Assembly (NCBI GenBank): GCA_021775255.1 | Contig: JAJFIA010000001.1 | Span: 1-64,000 of the forward strand | Origin: Roseovarius sp. | GTDB taxonomy: Bacteria; Pseudomonadota; Alphaproteobacteria; Rhodobacterales; Rhodobacteraceae | Length of the DNA stretch: 64,000 nt | Reading direction: 5' to 3' | In this document: piece by piece, positions 8,101 through 15,111 of the stretch | Layout: the number at the start of each line of letters is the position of its first letter | Numbering within the stretch: the stretch's first letter is position 1 | The notes under the pieces: model-generated | What the model saw: the letters and a program-made list of their open reading frames with translations, nothing else | Database searches by the model: none | What the model was told of the DNA's origin: nothing | Position numbers and translations under genes: made by a program

Positions 8101-8471
8101 TCTTTGGCAAATTCCGCTTAGGCGAGACGGCACTTCATGCTCATAACGACAGCTACGTTCTTGACAGCATTAGTGCCGTTTCCACCCGCCGTCCGTTTCT
8201 GTCGACAGGGTTGGTGCTTGGCGGGCTGACCGCTGGATTCGTTCTGTCGTTCAGGGACATCCTGTACCCGTCTGAAATAACCGGTCTCTCTGTAGCGGCG
8301 CTTCTTTGCGTGGTCGGCGGATTATCCATCGGCCAACTGCATCTCATCAGTCGGGACTTGCGCGGTTCCCCAATCGCCGATGCGGTCTATGGTACTTATG
8401 GCCATTTGAACCGATTGCGTCCTTTGATCGTCAATGCCGCTGAACGTGCCAAAGCTGGAGGTGCGTTATGA
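8097..8471 (+). CDS. Small protein with two membrane helices, unknown function
   Basis: 124 residues, with two hydrophobic helices near 38-58 and 64-85 separated by a short polar loop, and a short cytosolic head and tail (FGKFRLGETALHAHNDSY; DAVYGTYGHLNRLRP). It starts within the upstream stop and ends within the downstream start (4-base overlaps both sides), so it should be made together with the next gene and the ATPase. Family not recognised. Confidence 0.55.
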   Translation: MIFGKFRLGETALHAHNDSYVLDSISAVSTRRPFLSTGLVLGGLTAGFVLSFRDILYPSEITGLSVAALLCVVGGLSIGQLHLISRDLRGSPIADAVYGTYGHLNRLRPLIVNAAERAKAGGAL

Positions 8472-8785
8472 ATGATCCAAGTGATCAAGACATCGGCTGG
8501 GGTACGATTTTGCGCATCAACGCGCAGTTTGCCTTTGGCGCACTTATCTTCTTTTACGGTTGGCTCTGTTGGCAAGGTGTGTCGGTGAAGTGGTGGGGTT
8601 TGTGGATCATCGCAATGATTTGTCTTGTCGGCGGTGCCATTCAAATCATCCAAGCAGCCGTCGAAGCCTTCAAACTCATATTGCGACTGCGCCGCTGGAA
8701 GAAATACCAAAAAATGGGCGTCAAGCCTCGCGCTGATCACATGGCGCAGGACAGTGATTTTGAAGATGGCGGGCCTGCGTCATGA
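8468..8785 (+). CDS. Small protein with two membrane helices directly before the coupling ATPase
   Basis: 105 residues with two hydrophobic helices (AQFAFGALIFFYGWLCW and WWGLWIIAMICLVGGAIQII) and a basic cytosolic tail (LRLRRWKKYQKMGVKPR). This topology, two helices then a cytosolic basic stretch, equals the N-terminal anchor of VirD4/TraG proteins, which the following ATPase lacks. Overlaps both neighbours by 4 bases. It may serve as the detached anchor of the ATPase. That is inference. Confidence 0.55.
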   Translation: MNDPSDQDIGWGTILRINAQFAFGALIFFYGWLCWQGVSVKWWGLWIIAMICLVGGAIQIIQAAVEAFKLILRLRRWKKYQKMGVKPRADHMAQDSDFEDGGPAS

Positions 8786-10239
8786 GCGCGCCTTTTGGAT
8801 GGATATCCTTGAAGTGGTTCCGCAAATCCCGGCCCTTTGCAAAACCCAAACCAGCGGCGATTGATCCGAAAGGTCGTCGCCTGCTGGGGTTTACCAAAGA
8901 AACCCACCAACCGATCTGGGCACCGCCTGGGCATAGTTTGACGCTGGCGGCCAACGGTTCGGGAAAGACGACTAAGGCTTTGATGCCATGGCTTTTTTCC
9001 ATGCTGGCCTCAACAGATCGGCCCGCCATTCTAATTCTGGACAGCAAGGATTTTGAAATCGCGCGTCAGGTTGTGCCGATGCTCGAAGCGATGGGCATCC
9101 CCACAGCCCTCATTGATGACACCAACAACCTGCCGCCAGATATGTATGGGCGTGCCCGTCTTAATCCGATTGATTCCGTGGTCACGACATTTTTGACCAA
9201 GCCGGAAGATCAGGTCTTCGCCAATGAAGCGGTGACTCACACGCTGATCGAAGAGCCTGAGAAAGACGAACGCAACCGATACTGGCGGGCCTGGCCCCGC
9301 CTGCTGATTGAGTTCGCCATCTATGTGTTTTTAAAACGCAATCCGGCGCTGGCCACGCCGGGCGGTATCTGGATGTTGCTTTCAAGCCCAGAAAAGATGC
9401 GCCGCTTTGCCGAGATTGAGGCGGTTGAGGGCACCGGCATGCTGAAGGTGCTGGCCGAAAACATCAAGGGCATGATTGGTCACGAGCACTGGCCACAACA
9501 TCTGCAGGCTGCACAAGATTCCTTGCGTATTTATGGCATCGGCACCCCACTGCACGTTGCCGGTCACAACGCCACGACAACCCCCGGCCAACTGATCACG
9601 TCCAGGACAGTGACGTTCTTTGGCGGCTCACAGGCCAATATGGGGTCAATGGCATCCCAGTACGGGTTGGTGCTGACAAGCTATATTCGCGCCGCCTACC
9701 TGCACGGCAAACCGCTCTGGATCGGGGCCGATGAATTTACCAATGCCCCGGTTAAGAAATTGGTCGAAGCGCTGACGACGCTGAGGGCCTATCAGGTCGA
9801 GGTTTCCATGATCGCGCAAAGCCGATCAGAGATTGAGCGCAAGCTGGGCCGCAATGAAACCCGCACTATTGAAGACAACAGCATCACCAAGCAATGGTTT
9901 GGCTTCTCAAGCTTTGAAGAGGCGGAACGCGTCTCAAAGGCCATGGGCGAGCAACACGCGGTTGCGACGGCCATTGGTGGCAGCAACGACAATCTCAAAC
10001 TGCAGACCAATCTCAGCCTGATCAAACAGCGCTGGATGTCTGCTGCGGACCTCATGGCGATGCCGAGAAATAGGATGCTTCTCCACTTAAAAGGACTGGG
10101 ATTCTACGAGGGCGAAACGGTCAGCCAGCAGAACATCGACCCCTTTTGCCGCCTGATTGGACCGAACCAAATGGAAGGCGGCAGGCTCACCGCCGATCCC
10201 AAAATCACCTTCACCTTGCCCAAGGAGGCCCGTTCATGA
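8782..10239 (+). CDS. TraG/VirD4-type coupling ATPase without membrane anchor
   Basis: 485 residues. Coupling proteins bring the relaxed DNA strand to a type IV secretion channel using ATP. Seen: Walker A AANGSGKTT at residues 56-64, the conserved ILILDSKDFEIARQV near 83-97 (DPKGE-like position), Walker B LWIGADEF at 312-319 and a downstream MIAQSRSEIE. The usual two N-terminal transmembrane helices are absent, and the protein starts only about 55 residues before Walker A. The two small membrane proteins upstream are translationally coupled and may supply the anchor. No relaxase or channel genes are in the window. Confidence 0.85.
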   Translation: MSAPFGWISLKWFRKSRPFAKPKPAAIDPKGRRLLGFTKETHQPIWAPPGHSLTLAANGSGKTTKALMPWLFSMLASTDRPAILILDSKDFEIARQVVPMLEAMGIPTALIDDTNNLPPDMYGRARLNPIDSVVTTFLTKPEDQVFANEAVTHTLIEEPEKDERNRYWRAWPRLLIEFAIYVFLKRNPALATPGGIWMLLSSPEKMRRFAEIEAVEGTGMLKVLAENIKGMIGHEHWPQHLQAAQDSLRIYGIGTPLHVAGHNATTTPGQLITSRTVTFFGGSQANMGSMASQYGLVLTSYIRAAYLHGKPLWIGADEFTNAPVKKLVEALTTLRAYQVEVSMIAQSRSEIERKLGRNETRTIEDNSITKQWFGFSSFEEAERVSKAMGEQHAVATAIGGSNDNLKLQTNLSLIKQRWMSAADLMAMPRNRMLLHLKGLGFYEGETVSQQNIDPFCRLIGPNQMEGGRLTADPKITFTLPKEARS

Positions 10240-10490
10240 AAATCGCTGCCCTTTTGTTATGGCTGCTCCTGCCGTTTGCAGGCTACCTCACCTATCTCAC
10301 CTACGGCACGCCGCATATGATCTGGAGCTACAAGTTCCTCGACAATGGCGATCAATACAATCCGTACATCCAACGGCACTACACCTCTTGCACCTATGTA
10401 GGTTGGGGCTGGAATACTGTGACTGCGCCTGCCGTATCGGCACGTTGCCCCTGGGTCCGTCTGTTTAAAGGGGCGGCTCATGGCGTATAG
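10236..10490 (+). CDS. Small exported or membrane protein at the end of the coupling-ATPase cassette
   Basis: 84 residues. The ATG sits in the stop of the ATPase gene (ATGA), with AAGGAG before it. The N-terminal hydrophobic segment (IAALLLWLLLPFAGYLTYLTY) could be a signal anchor. The rest is short, with two cysteines (SCTYVG, ARCPW) and many aromatic residues, so probably exported. Last gene of the co-directional chain. Unknown family. Confidence 0.5.
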   Translation: MKIAALLLWLLLPFAGYLTYLTYGTPHMIWSYKFLDNGDQYNPYIQRHYTSCTYVGWGWNTVTAPAVSARCPWVRLFKGAAHGV

Positions 10491-10578
10491 AGAAATCTTG
10501 AATTGCCAATACCCTGCCGCGCTACGCGCTCTCGGGAAATTGTCGATAAACAATCTATTAGGTTTTTCCCTAAAAGCC

Positions 10579-10848
10579 TTAATGAAGCGAACTCAGCCCC
10601 TGATCCGCAATTGTCGCGTGGTAGCGGTGGCGCAATCCAAAGCGGCTGCGCAACCCGTCATAGGCGATATATTTGAGCCCTTTGAGAATGGTTGCCTGCG
10701 GTACTTTCCCGCCCGCAATCAGCCCGTCGCAGTGATCGCGGTCCGCGATACTGAAGATGCGATAGGGGGCCAAAGCCTCCCAAAAGGCAATGTAATCCAA
10801 AGGGTCCAGCCATTCGTCCACATCCGTCAAATCTTCAAAAACAACCAT
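10579..10848 (-). CDS. Copy 1 of a small acidic protein of a duplicated divergent module
   Basis: 89 residues beginning MVVFEDLTDVDEWLDPLDY. It is paralogous over its whole length to the protein at 11418-11684. Shared blocks are the acidic start, the (W)LDPLDYIAFW-type segment, the exact word DRDHCDGLI, GG, and an LKGL stretch near residue 60. No SD is seen. A -10-like TACACT ends exactly 6 bases before the ATG, so the message may be leaderless. It is divergent to the gene at 10910. Function unknown. Such small pairs can be toxin-antitoxin-like, but nothing in the sequence proves that. Confidence 0.6.
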   Translation of the reverse strand: MVVFEDLTDVDEWLDPLDYIAFWEALAPYRIFSIADRDHCDGLIAGGKVPQATILKGLKYIAYDGLRSRFGLRHRYHATIADQGLSSLH

Positions 10849-10854
10849 GGCACC

Positions 10855-10884
10855 AGTGTACCACACCTCTGTTTTGAAACGCAA
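10855..10884 (-). promoter_or_regulatory. Promoter of copy-1 small gene
   Basis: Read on the minus strand: TTGCGT (10879-10884), 18 bases, TACACT (10855-10860), 6 bases, ATG. The same elements at the same spacing precede the paralogue at 11684. Confidence 0.5.
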
Positions 10885-10909
10885 TTTTGGCCGCAAAGGA
10901 GTCCACAGG

Positions 10910-11389
10910 ATGGAAAATGACCTTGAGCTGGGCGTCGCCACCATGTTCCGGGATGCCATGATGCAAAGCATTGTACCGGAATTGCGGACGCAAGCCGATT
11001 GGGATCGCTTCAATGAAATCAAGGATGCCGCAAAACAGAGCGAACACGACGAAGTTGAAAGCTTCAAGCAGGACAAAACACAGCGCCTGACGGATGCCCG
11101 TAAAGAGCTGATCGACAAGGCCGGATCGCTCACCTTTGAGCATCCCACGCCCTTTGGCACCGACAAGTTCGACAAATCCGCCAATGACAGAGCGGCCCAT
11201 ATCATGGTCGAAAATGATCATCAGGCCCGCCTACTCGGGATCAAGGCCGAGGAAACCGACGGTTTCGACGGTTTGAAACAGGACATCCATGCCCGCGAAG
11301 GCAAACGCGACCACGCGCGGGACGCCTTTGCCCGCACCACGGATCGGCGCAGCAGTGAAGACCGCCCGTTGCCGAGCCGTGATCGGTAG
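10910..11389 (+). CDS. Copy 1 of the helical partner protein of the duplicated module
   Basis: 159 residues, highly charged and predicted almost all helical. AAAGGAG precedes the ATG. It shares a layout with the protein at 11747: a LxxxADWxxxxEI segment early (QADWDRFNEIK against LADWEKLQEIN), then a basic amphipathic helix, then an ExDHxxR segment (VENDHQARLLG against VETDHHRRTVV) and a basic Arg/Asp tail. It is divergent to the 89-residue gene, with 61 bases between the two starts. No known family recognised. Confidence 0.55.
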   Translation: MENDLELGVATMFRDAMMQSIVPELRTQADWDRFNEIKDAAKQSEHDEVESFKQDKTQRLTDARKELIDKAGSLTFEHPTPFGTDKFDKSANDRAAHIMVENDHQARLLGIKAEETDGFDGLKQDIHAREGKRDHARDAFARTTDRRSSEDRPLPSRDR

Positions 11390-11417
11390 GCCCCCAAAGG
11401 TTTTGAAAGGAAACGGA

Positions 11418-11684
11418 TCAGTGAATGGATGTCAGATATTTGGCCACAGTTGGTTCATGGATGCGGTCGTTCAGATTGAACGCAGCCCGCAACTCCATCA
11501 CCGCCAGCCCTTTAAGCACGCTCAGGATCAGGTCCGCGCCAACTTGCCCGCCTCCAATCAGCCCGTCGCAGTGATCGCGATCCTGCAAGGTCAGACAATA
11601 CGGCGCAACCGCGTCCCAAAATGCGACGTAATCCAAAGGCTCCAGCCACTCTTCAACATCCTGAATATCTTCAAAAATAACCAT
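11418..11684 (-). CDS. Copy 2 of a small acidic protein of a duplicated divergent module
   Basis: 88 residues beginning MVIFEDIQDVEEWLEPLDYV and containing DRDHCDGLIGGGQ. It is paralogous to the protein at 10579-10848, with strong similarity in the first half and weaker in the second. No SD; TATACT ends 6 bases before the ATG. It ends 28 bases from the stop of the copy-1 partner gene, so the two modules are arranged head to tail. Confidence 0.6.
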   Translation of the reverse strand: MVIFEDIQDVEEWLEPLDYVAFWDAVAPYCLTLQDRDHCDGLIGGGQVGADLILSVLKGLAVMELRAAFNLNDRIHEPTVAKYLTSIH

Positions 11685-11690
11685 ACCAAG

Positions 11691-11720
11691 AGTATATCAA
11701 ACCGCCGTAATCAAATGCAA
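11691..11720 (-). promoter_or_regulatory. Promoter of copy-2 small gene
   Basis: Read on the minus strand: TTGCAT (11715-11720), 18 bases, TATACT (11691-11696), 6 bases, ATG. Spacing is identical to copy 1, which supports a real, possibly leaderless, promoter. Confidence 0.55.
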
Positions 11721-11746
11721 ATTTGCGCAGCCCAAAGGATCATCCC

Positions 11747-12232
11747 ATGAGTTTTGAACCCACCGATGATCTGCAGAAAACCTTCCGCACCATGCAGGCT
11801 GAAGTCGATGTCGAATACTGGCAAAAAGAGGCGCGCAGTCTCACGCGTCTGGCGGATTGGGAAAAGCTGCAGGAGATCAATAATCGTTTTACCCGCGAGA
11901 TCAAAACCCAGGCCCGCAAATATCACCGCGACCATGCGCGCCGCGTGGATATGGCCTGCAAGCATATCGCCCACTTGCGGGGCGAGGATTTTGACAAGCT
12001 GAAACGCAGGACCGATCCGCGCTCAAAACAGCTGACCAAAGCCATTCTCAAAGCCGCTGGCGTTGATGTCGAAACCGATCATCACCGCCGAACCGTGGTG
12101 CTGCGCGAACATCAGGCCAAAGAACTACGCGAGTTGATCGAAACCGCCCGTGCCCGCGATGCCGGGCCGGGCGCGCCAAAGCTCCTCACAGACGGGAGAA
12201 AGGGCCCTGATCGATGGGTTCGGGGCCGCTAG
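11747..12232 (+). CDS. Copy 2 of the helical partner protein of the duplicated module
   Basis: 161 residues, helical, very rich in Arg, Lys, Glu and Asp. The ATG at 11747 is preceded by AAAGGA. Its relation to the 10910 protein is weaker than that of the minus-strand partners, but the order of motifs is the same (LADWEKLQEIN, basic helix, VETDHHRR, basic tail). The intergenic region on the upstream side also resembles copy 1 (GCAAATTTG against GCAATTTTG, then AAAGGA). Function unknown; basic charge would suit nucleic-acid binding. Confidence 0.55.
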   Translation: MSFEPTDDLQKTFRTMQAEVDVEYWQKEARSLTRLADWEKLQEINNRFTREIKTQARKYHRDHARRVDMACKHIAHLRGEDFDKLKRRTDPRSKQLTKAILKAAGVDVETDHHRRTVVLREHQAKELRELIETARARDAGPGAPKLLTDGRKGPDRWVRGR

Positions 12233-12322
12233 GGCCGTGCCATCAAATGATCAATCCATCGCGCCAAAATTGCCAACTAAGGCAGCAATTATGACCTAAC
12301 AGAAACTTAGAAAGGAAAGACC

Positions 12323-12934
12323 ATGACCACTGGATATGTAGACCCAAAACGCCTTGAGGCCCAGGGCAGCTTCACCGGGAAAACCCTCACAGCAGGCCAA
12401 TTTGATGAGGCCTGGGCCGTTGCAGGCGTAATGGAACGCGAAATCCGTAAATCCGGCTCGTTCCGCGAAAAGCTCACCGACTATTCCCACGCCTTTGCGC
12501 GCTCGGAGAAATTCGACCAGATGAAAGGCGAGACCATCATCCGGGATATCTTCACCGCCCGTTATGGTGAGACGATGAACCAGATGCGCGAAGGGTTGAA
12601 AGCACGGGAAACCAATTTGCAAGACATTGCTCAGGATCAAGCACTGCATCACGCCAAATCTATTGAGGGTATGATCAAGGACGGGGCAACCATGCCGTTC
12701 TACCGCGCCTATGATCACGCCGCCGTTCAGATGGCTGAGCAACATAACATCACCGAGATTGGAGCCAAAACGCTGATGAAGGATGCTTTTGCGCGCACTG
12801 AAGGCCGCGAGCTTTATGATGCCAGCAAAGAGCTGGAAAAGCAGTTCCACGAGCCCAAACGGGACGCCGCGCGTGCCGAACGGCAGGCCACGCGTTCTCA
12901 AAAACCGGCACGTGCGCCAGAACGGCATATGTAA
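12323..12934 (+). CDS. Charged helical protein, unknown function
   Basis: 203 residues, with SD AAAGGAAAG before the ATG. Almost entirely helical and polar, with a C-terminal Lys/Arg/Ala-rich tail (AARAERQATRSQKPAR). A DAFART segment followed by basic residues recalls the end of the 10910 protein, so it may be a distant third member of that group, but it has no minus-strand partner. No family recognised. Confidence 0.5.
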   Translation: MTTGYVDPKRLEAQGSFTGKTLTAGQFDEAWAVAGVMEREIRKSGSFREKLTDYSHAFARSEKFDQMKGETIIRDIFTARYGETMNQMREGLKARETNLQDIAQDQALHHAKSIEGMIKDGATMPFYRAYDHAAVQMAEQHNITEIGAKTLMKDAFARTEGRELYDASKELEKQFHEPKRDAARAERQATRSQKPARAPERHM

Positions 12935-12980
12935 AAACCTCATAAATAACTTGTGGTTAGTAGGAAGATATGCCTAATAT

Positions 12981-12995
12981 GTTCTCTTTTTGTTC
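12981..12995 (+). promoter_or_regulatory. LexA box GTTC-N7-GTTC upstream of the recombinase operon
   Basis: GTTC (12981-12984), seven bases, GTTC (12992-12995). This is an exact match to the direct-repeat LexA operator known from Rhodobacter and other alphaproteobacteria. It lies 49 bases before the ATG of the first gene of the recombinase operon. It implies SOS induction of recombinase expression. Confidence 0.6.
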
Positions 12996-13023
12996 GCACA
13001 TAGCGAACACCAAAATGGAGAAC
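12992..13023. promoter_or_regulatory. Inverted repeat overlapping the LexA box
   Basis: GTTCGC-ACATA-GCGAAC (12992-13008) is a perfect 6-bp-arm palindrome. An outer pair, GTTCTC (12981) and GAGAAC (13018-13023), encloses it. This could be a second operator, for instance for an element-encoded repressor. Confidence 0.45.
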
Positions 13024-13043
13024 CATAAGAAACGGAGACAAGA

Positions 13044-13409
13044 ATGACAGAGGATACAACGAGCAAACCAAACGGGGTAAACGGTTTGGAGGCAACCGGC
13101 CCGCCAAGCCTGACACCTGATTTGGAGCTTTTTAGCAAACAGCTGGACGATTCCGATCTGACGGATGCCCAGAAACGCGAATTTATCGAAGTTCTCTGGT
13201 CCCTCGTTGTCAGTTTTGTCGATCTCGGGCTCGGCATCCATCCCTTACAGTTGGTCATGGCAAATTCCTGTGAACAACAGGCTGAGATTACCAGGTTTAT
13301 CGCCGCAGAAACGCCGCATGTGATAAACTCTTCAGATTGTTCCAACACAGAATTTAACGCGGCTGCTGACGGGTATCAGGCACTCACGCAGGAAAGGGAT
13401 TCAAAATGA
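13044..13409 (+). CDS. Small acidic protein coupled to the serine recombinase (possible directionality factor)
   Basis: 121 residues, acidic, with one helix-rich hydrophobic stretch (REFIEVLWSLVVSFVDLGLGIHPLQLV). Its stop overlaps the recombinase ATG (ATGA at 13406), so both are made from one message. The SD is GGAGACAAG. Small genes in this position are often recombination directionality factors or regulators, but the sequence has no diagnostic motif and I do not recognise a family. Confidence 0.55.
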   Translation: MTEDTTSKPNGVNGLEATGPPSLTPDLELFSKQLDDSDLTDAQKREFIEVLWSLVVSFVDLGLGIHPLQLVMANSCEQQAEITRFIAAETPHVINSSDCSNTEFNAAADGYQALTQERDSK

Positions 13410-15022
13410 CAGAACCGATGAAAGCCGTGATCTACTGCCGCGTCTCCTCAAAGTCGCAAGAAAATGAGGGGCATGGCTTAGAGAGCCAAGAAACCCGCTG
13501 CCGTGAATACGCCAAATCCAAGGGCTATCTGGTCGAGGCCGCGTTCCCCGACACGATCACCGGCGGCGGTGACTTTATGAAACGCCCCGGCATGGTGGCG
13601 CTTCTCAGCTATCTCGATGCCCTCCCCAATGAGAATTACGTCGTCATTTTCGACGATCTCAAACGCTTTGCCCGAGATACCCGCTTCCACCTTGATCTCC
13701 GCGATGCGTTTCGCTCGCGCGGCGCAATGATTGAATGCCTGAACTTCGCCTTTGAAGACACGCCAGAAGGTGAGTTTATCGAGACCATCATGGCCGCCCA
13801 AGGCGCGCTGGAACGTAAGCAGAATGGGCGGCAAGTGGCGCAGAAAATGAAGGCGCGCATGCAGAGCGGCTATTGGGTGCATGCCGCTCCGGTGGGTTAT
13901 AAATATGAAACCGTGAAAGGGCGCGGTAAGATGCTGTTCCCGCACCCAACGCTTGCCAACACGGTCCGCGAGGCCTTTGACGGCTTTGCCTCTGGCCGCT
14001 TTGGCAGTCAGGCTGAGGTGCGGCGTTCTTTTGAGCTGAACCCCGACTTTCCGCGCAACAGACAAGGCCAGATCACCAACCAGCGGGTTGCTGATGTGCT
14101 AAACAATCCACTTTATACCGGTCATATCTGCAGTGAAACCTATGGGATCGACTGGCAAAAAGGTCAGCACGACCCCCTGATCACCATTGATCTGTTTGAC
14201 AAGGTCCGCGACCGTCTCAACGGTTCTGCGAAAGTCCGTGTCCGCAAGAATATCGGCAACGACTTCGCCCTGCGTGGATTTGTGACCTGCGGCGACTGCG
14301 ACACACCCCTGCGCAGCTCATGGTCCAAAGGCCGTGACCGCAGCTACGCCTACTACCTCTGCCAAGCGCAGAGCTGCGCCAGCTATGGCAAGTCGATTCC
14401 TCGGGACAAGTTAGAAGGCGACATCGGCGCGCTGATCAAAACCCTGCAACCCAGTGCGACTCTCTTTGGGCTCGTAAAGGTCATGTTCCGCGAGGCCTGG
14501 ACCCAGCGTCTGGCACAGGCCGAAGAGATCACCAAATCTGCCAAGCAACAAATCAAGAGCGTTGAAAAACAGGTGGATGCGTTGTTGGGAAGGTTAATGG
14601 AGGCCACCAATCCAACCGTAATCACCGCCTATGAGGGGAAACTCAGCGATCTGGAGCGCAGTAAAACCAAGCTACAAGACCAATTGGCGCAGCACAGCGC
14701 ACCAAAATCAGGCACATTCGGAGAAAAACTAGAACCAGCCCTGCAATTCCTCGCAAACCCTTGGAAACTATGGGAAAGCGGGCAGATCACCCTGCAACGT
14801 ATGGTGCTGAAACTGGCCTTCACCGACCGCATCGCATACCACCGAAATGAGGGTGCTAGAACCGCCAAAATAGCCTTACCATTCAAGGCCTTAGATGGTG
14901 TTTTATATAGGGAAAGTGAAAATGGTGCGGTCGAGAAGACTCGAACTTCCACGGGTGTTACCCCACAGCGACCTCAACGCTGCGCGTCTACCATTCCGCC
15001 ACGACCGCACGTGATCAGGTAG
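13406..15022 (+). CDS. Large serine recombinase (site-specific integrase) of the island
   Basis: 538 residues. N-terminal resolvase domain (1-150) with the nucleophile serine in YCRVSSKSQ and the DDLKRFARD motif. Recombinase domain (about 165-290), then a zinc ribbon (VTCGDCDTPLRSS ... CQAQSCASYG) and a coiled coil (about 365-430). The last 30 codons run antisense through tRNA-Leu(GAG) into flanking host DNA, so the C-terminus seen here exists only in the integrated state. It catalyses integration at, and excision from, the tRNA 3' end, with directionality probably set by an accessory protein. SOS control is suggested by the upstream LexA box. Confidence 0.92.
   Translation: MTEPMKAVIYCRVSSKSQENEGHGLESQETRCREYAKSKGYLVEAAFPDTITGGGDFMKRPGMVALLSYLDALPNENYVVIFDDLKRFARDTRFHLDLRDAFRSRGAMIECLNFAFEDTPEGEFIETIMAAQGALERKQNGRQVAQKMKARMQSGYWVHAAPVGYKYETVKGRGKMLFPHPTLANTVREAFDGFASGRFGSQAEVRRSFELNPDFPRNRQGQITNQRVADVLNNPLYTGHICSETYGIDWQKGQHDPLITIDLFDKVRDRLNGSAKVRVRKNIGNDFALRGFVTCGDCDTPLRSSWSKGRDRSYAYYLCQAQSCASYGKSIPRDKLEGDIGALIKTLQPSATLFGLVKVMFREAWTQRLAQAEEITKSAKQQIKSVEKQVDALLGRLMEATNPTVITAYEGKLSDLERSKTKLQDQLAQHSAPKSGTFGEKLEPALQFLANPWKLWESGQITLQRMVLKLAFTDRIAYHRNEGARTAKIALPFKALDGVLYRESENGAVEKTRTSTGVTPQRPQRCASTIPPRPHVIR
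14923..15008 (-). tRNA. tRNA-Leu(GAG), right attachment region of the island
   Basis: 86-base tRNA including encoded CCA (14923-14925). Acceptor arms are GCGGTCG/CGACCGC, the anticodon stem is CAGCG/CGCTG around the loop TTGAGGT (anticodon GAG), and a class II variable arm is present. Its 3' end faces the recombinase gene, which overlaps it completely on the other strand. The gene is intact after integration, so the element supplies or preserves its 3' end. Confidence 0.93.
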
Positions 15023-15082
15023 TAACTGCGCGATCCTATAGCAACGCGGCTTTGGGATGTGAAGCCCCAAATCAGGTGAATT

Positions 15083-15105
15083 GGAGCCCGCTGGCAGCGG
15101 GCTCC
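15083..15105 (-). terminator. Hairpin after the peptidoglycan-binding protein gene
   Basis: GGAGCCCGCT-3-AGCGGGCTCC, a perfect 10-bp stem just 7 bases after the TGA of the minus-strand gene. It has no T run, so it may act as a Rho-independent barrier only weakly. Confidence 0.5.
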
Positions 15106-15111
15106 GGATTG

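Noticed and set aside
10480..10920. Plus-strand frames opposite the small minus-strand genes (10480-10920 and 11289-11750)
   Set aside because: The minus-strand proteins are paralogues of each other with matching promoters, so the plus-strand frames there are shadows.
12296..12943. 215-codon minus-strand frame opposite the 12323 gene
   Set aside because: The plus-strand frame has a good SD and consistent helical protein pattern; the minus frame is longer only by chance.
1..14922. Search for a left attachment copy of the tRNA-Leu 3' end
   Set aside because: No copy of the 3' tRNA sequence (such as GGTGCGGTCGAG) was seen elsewhere in the island, so attL is outside the window or lost.
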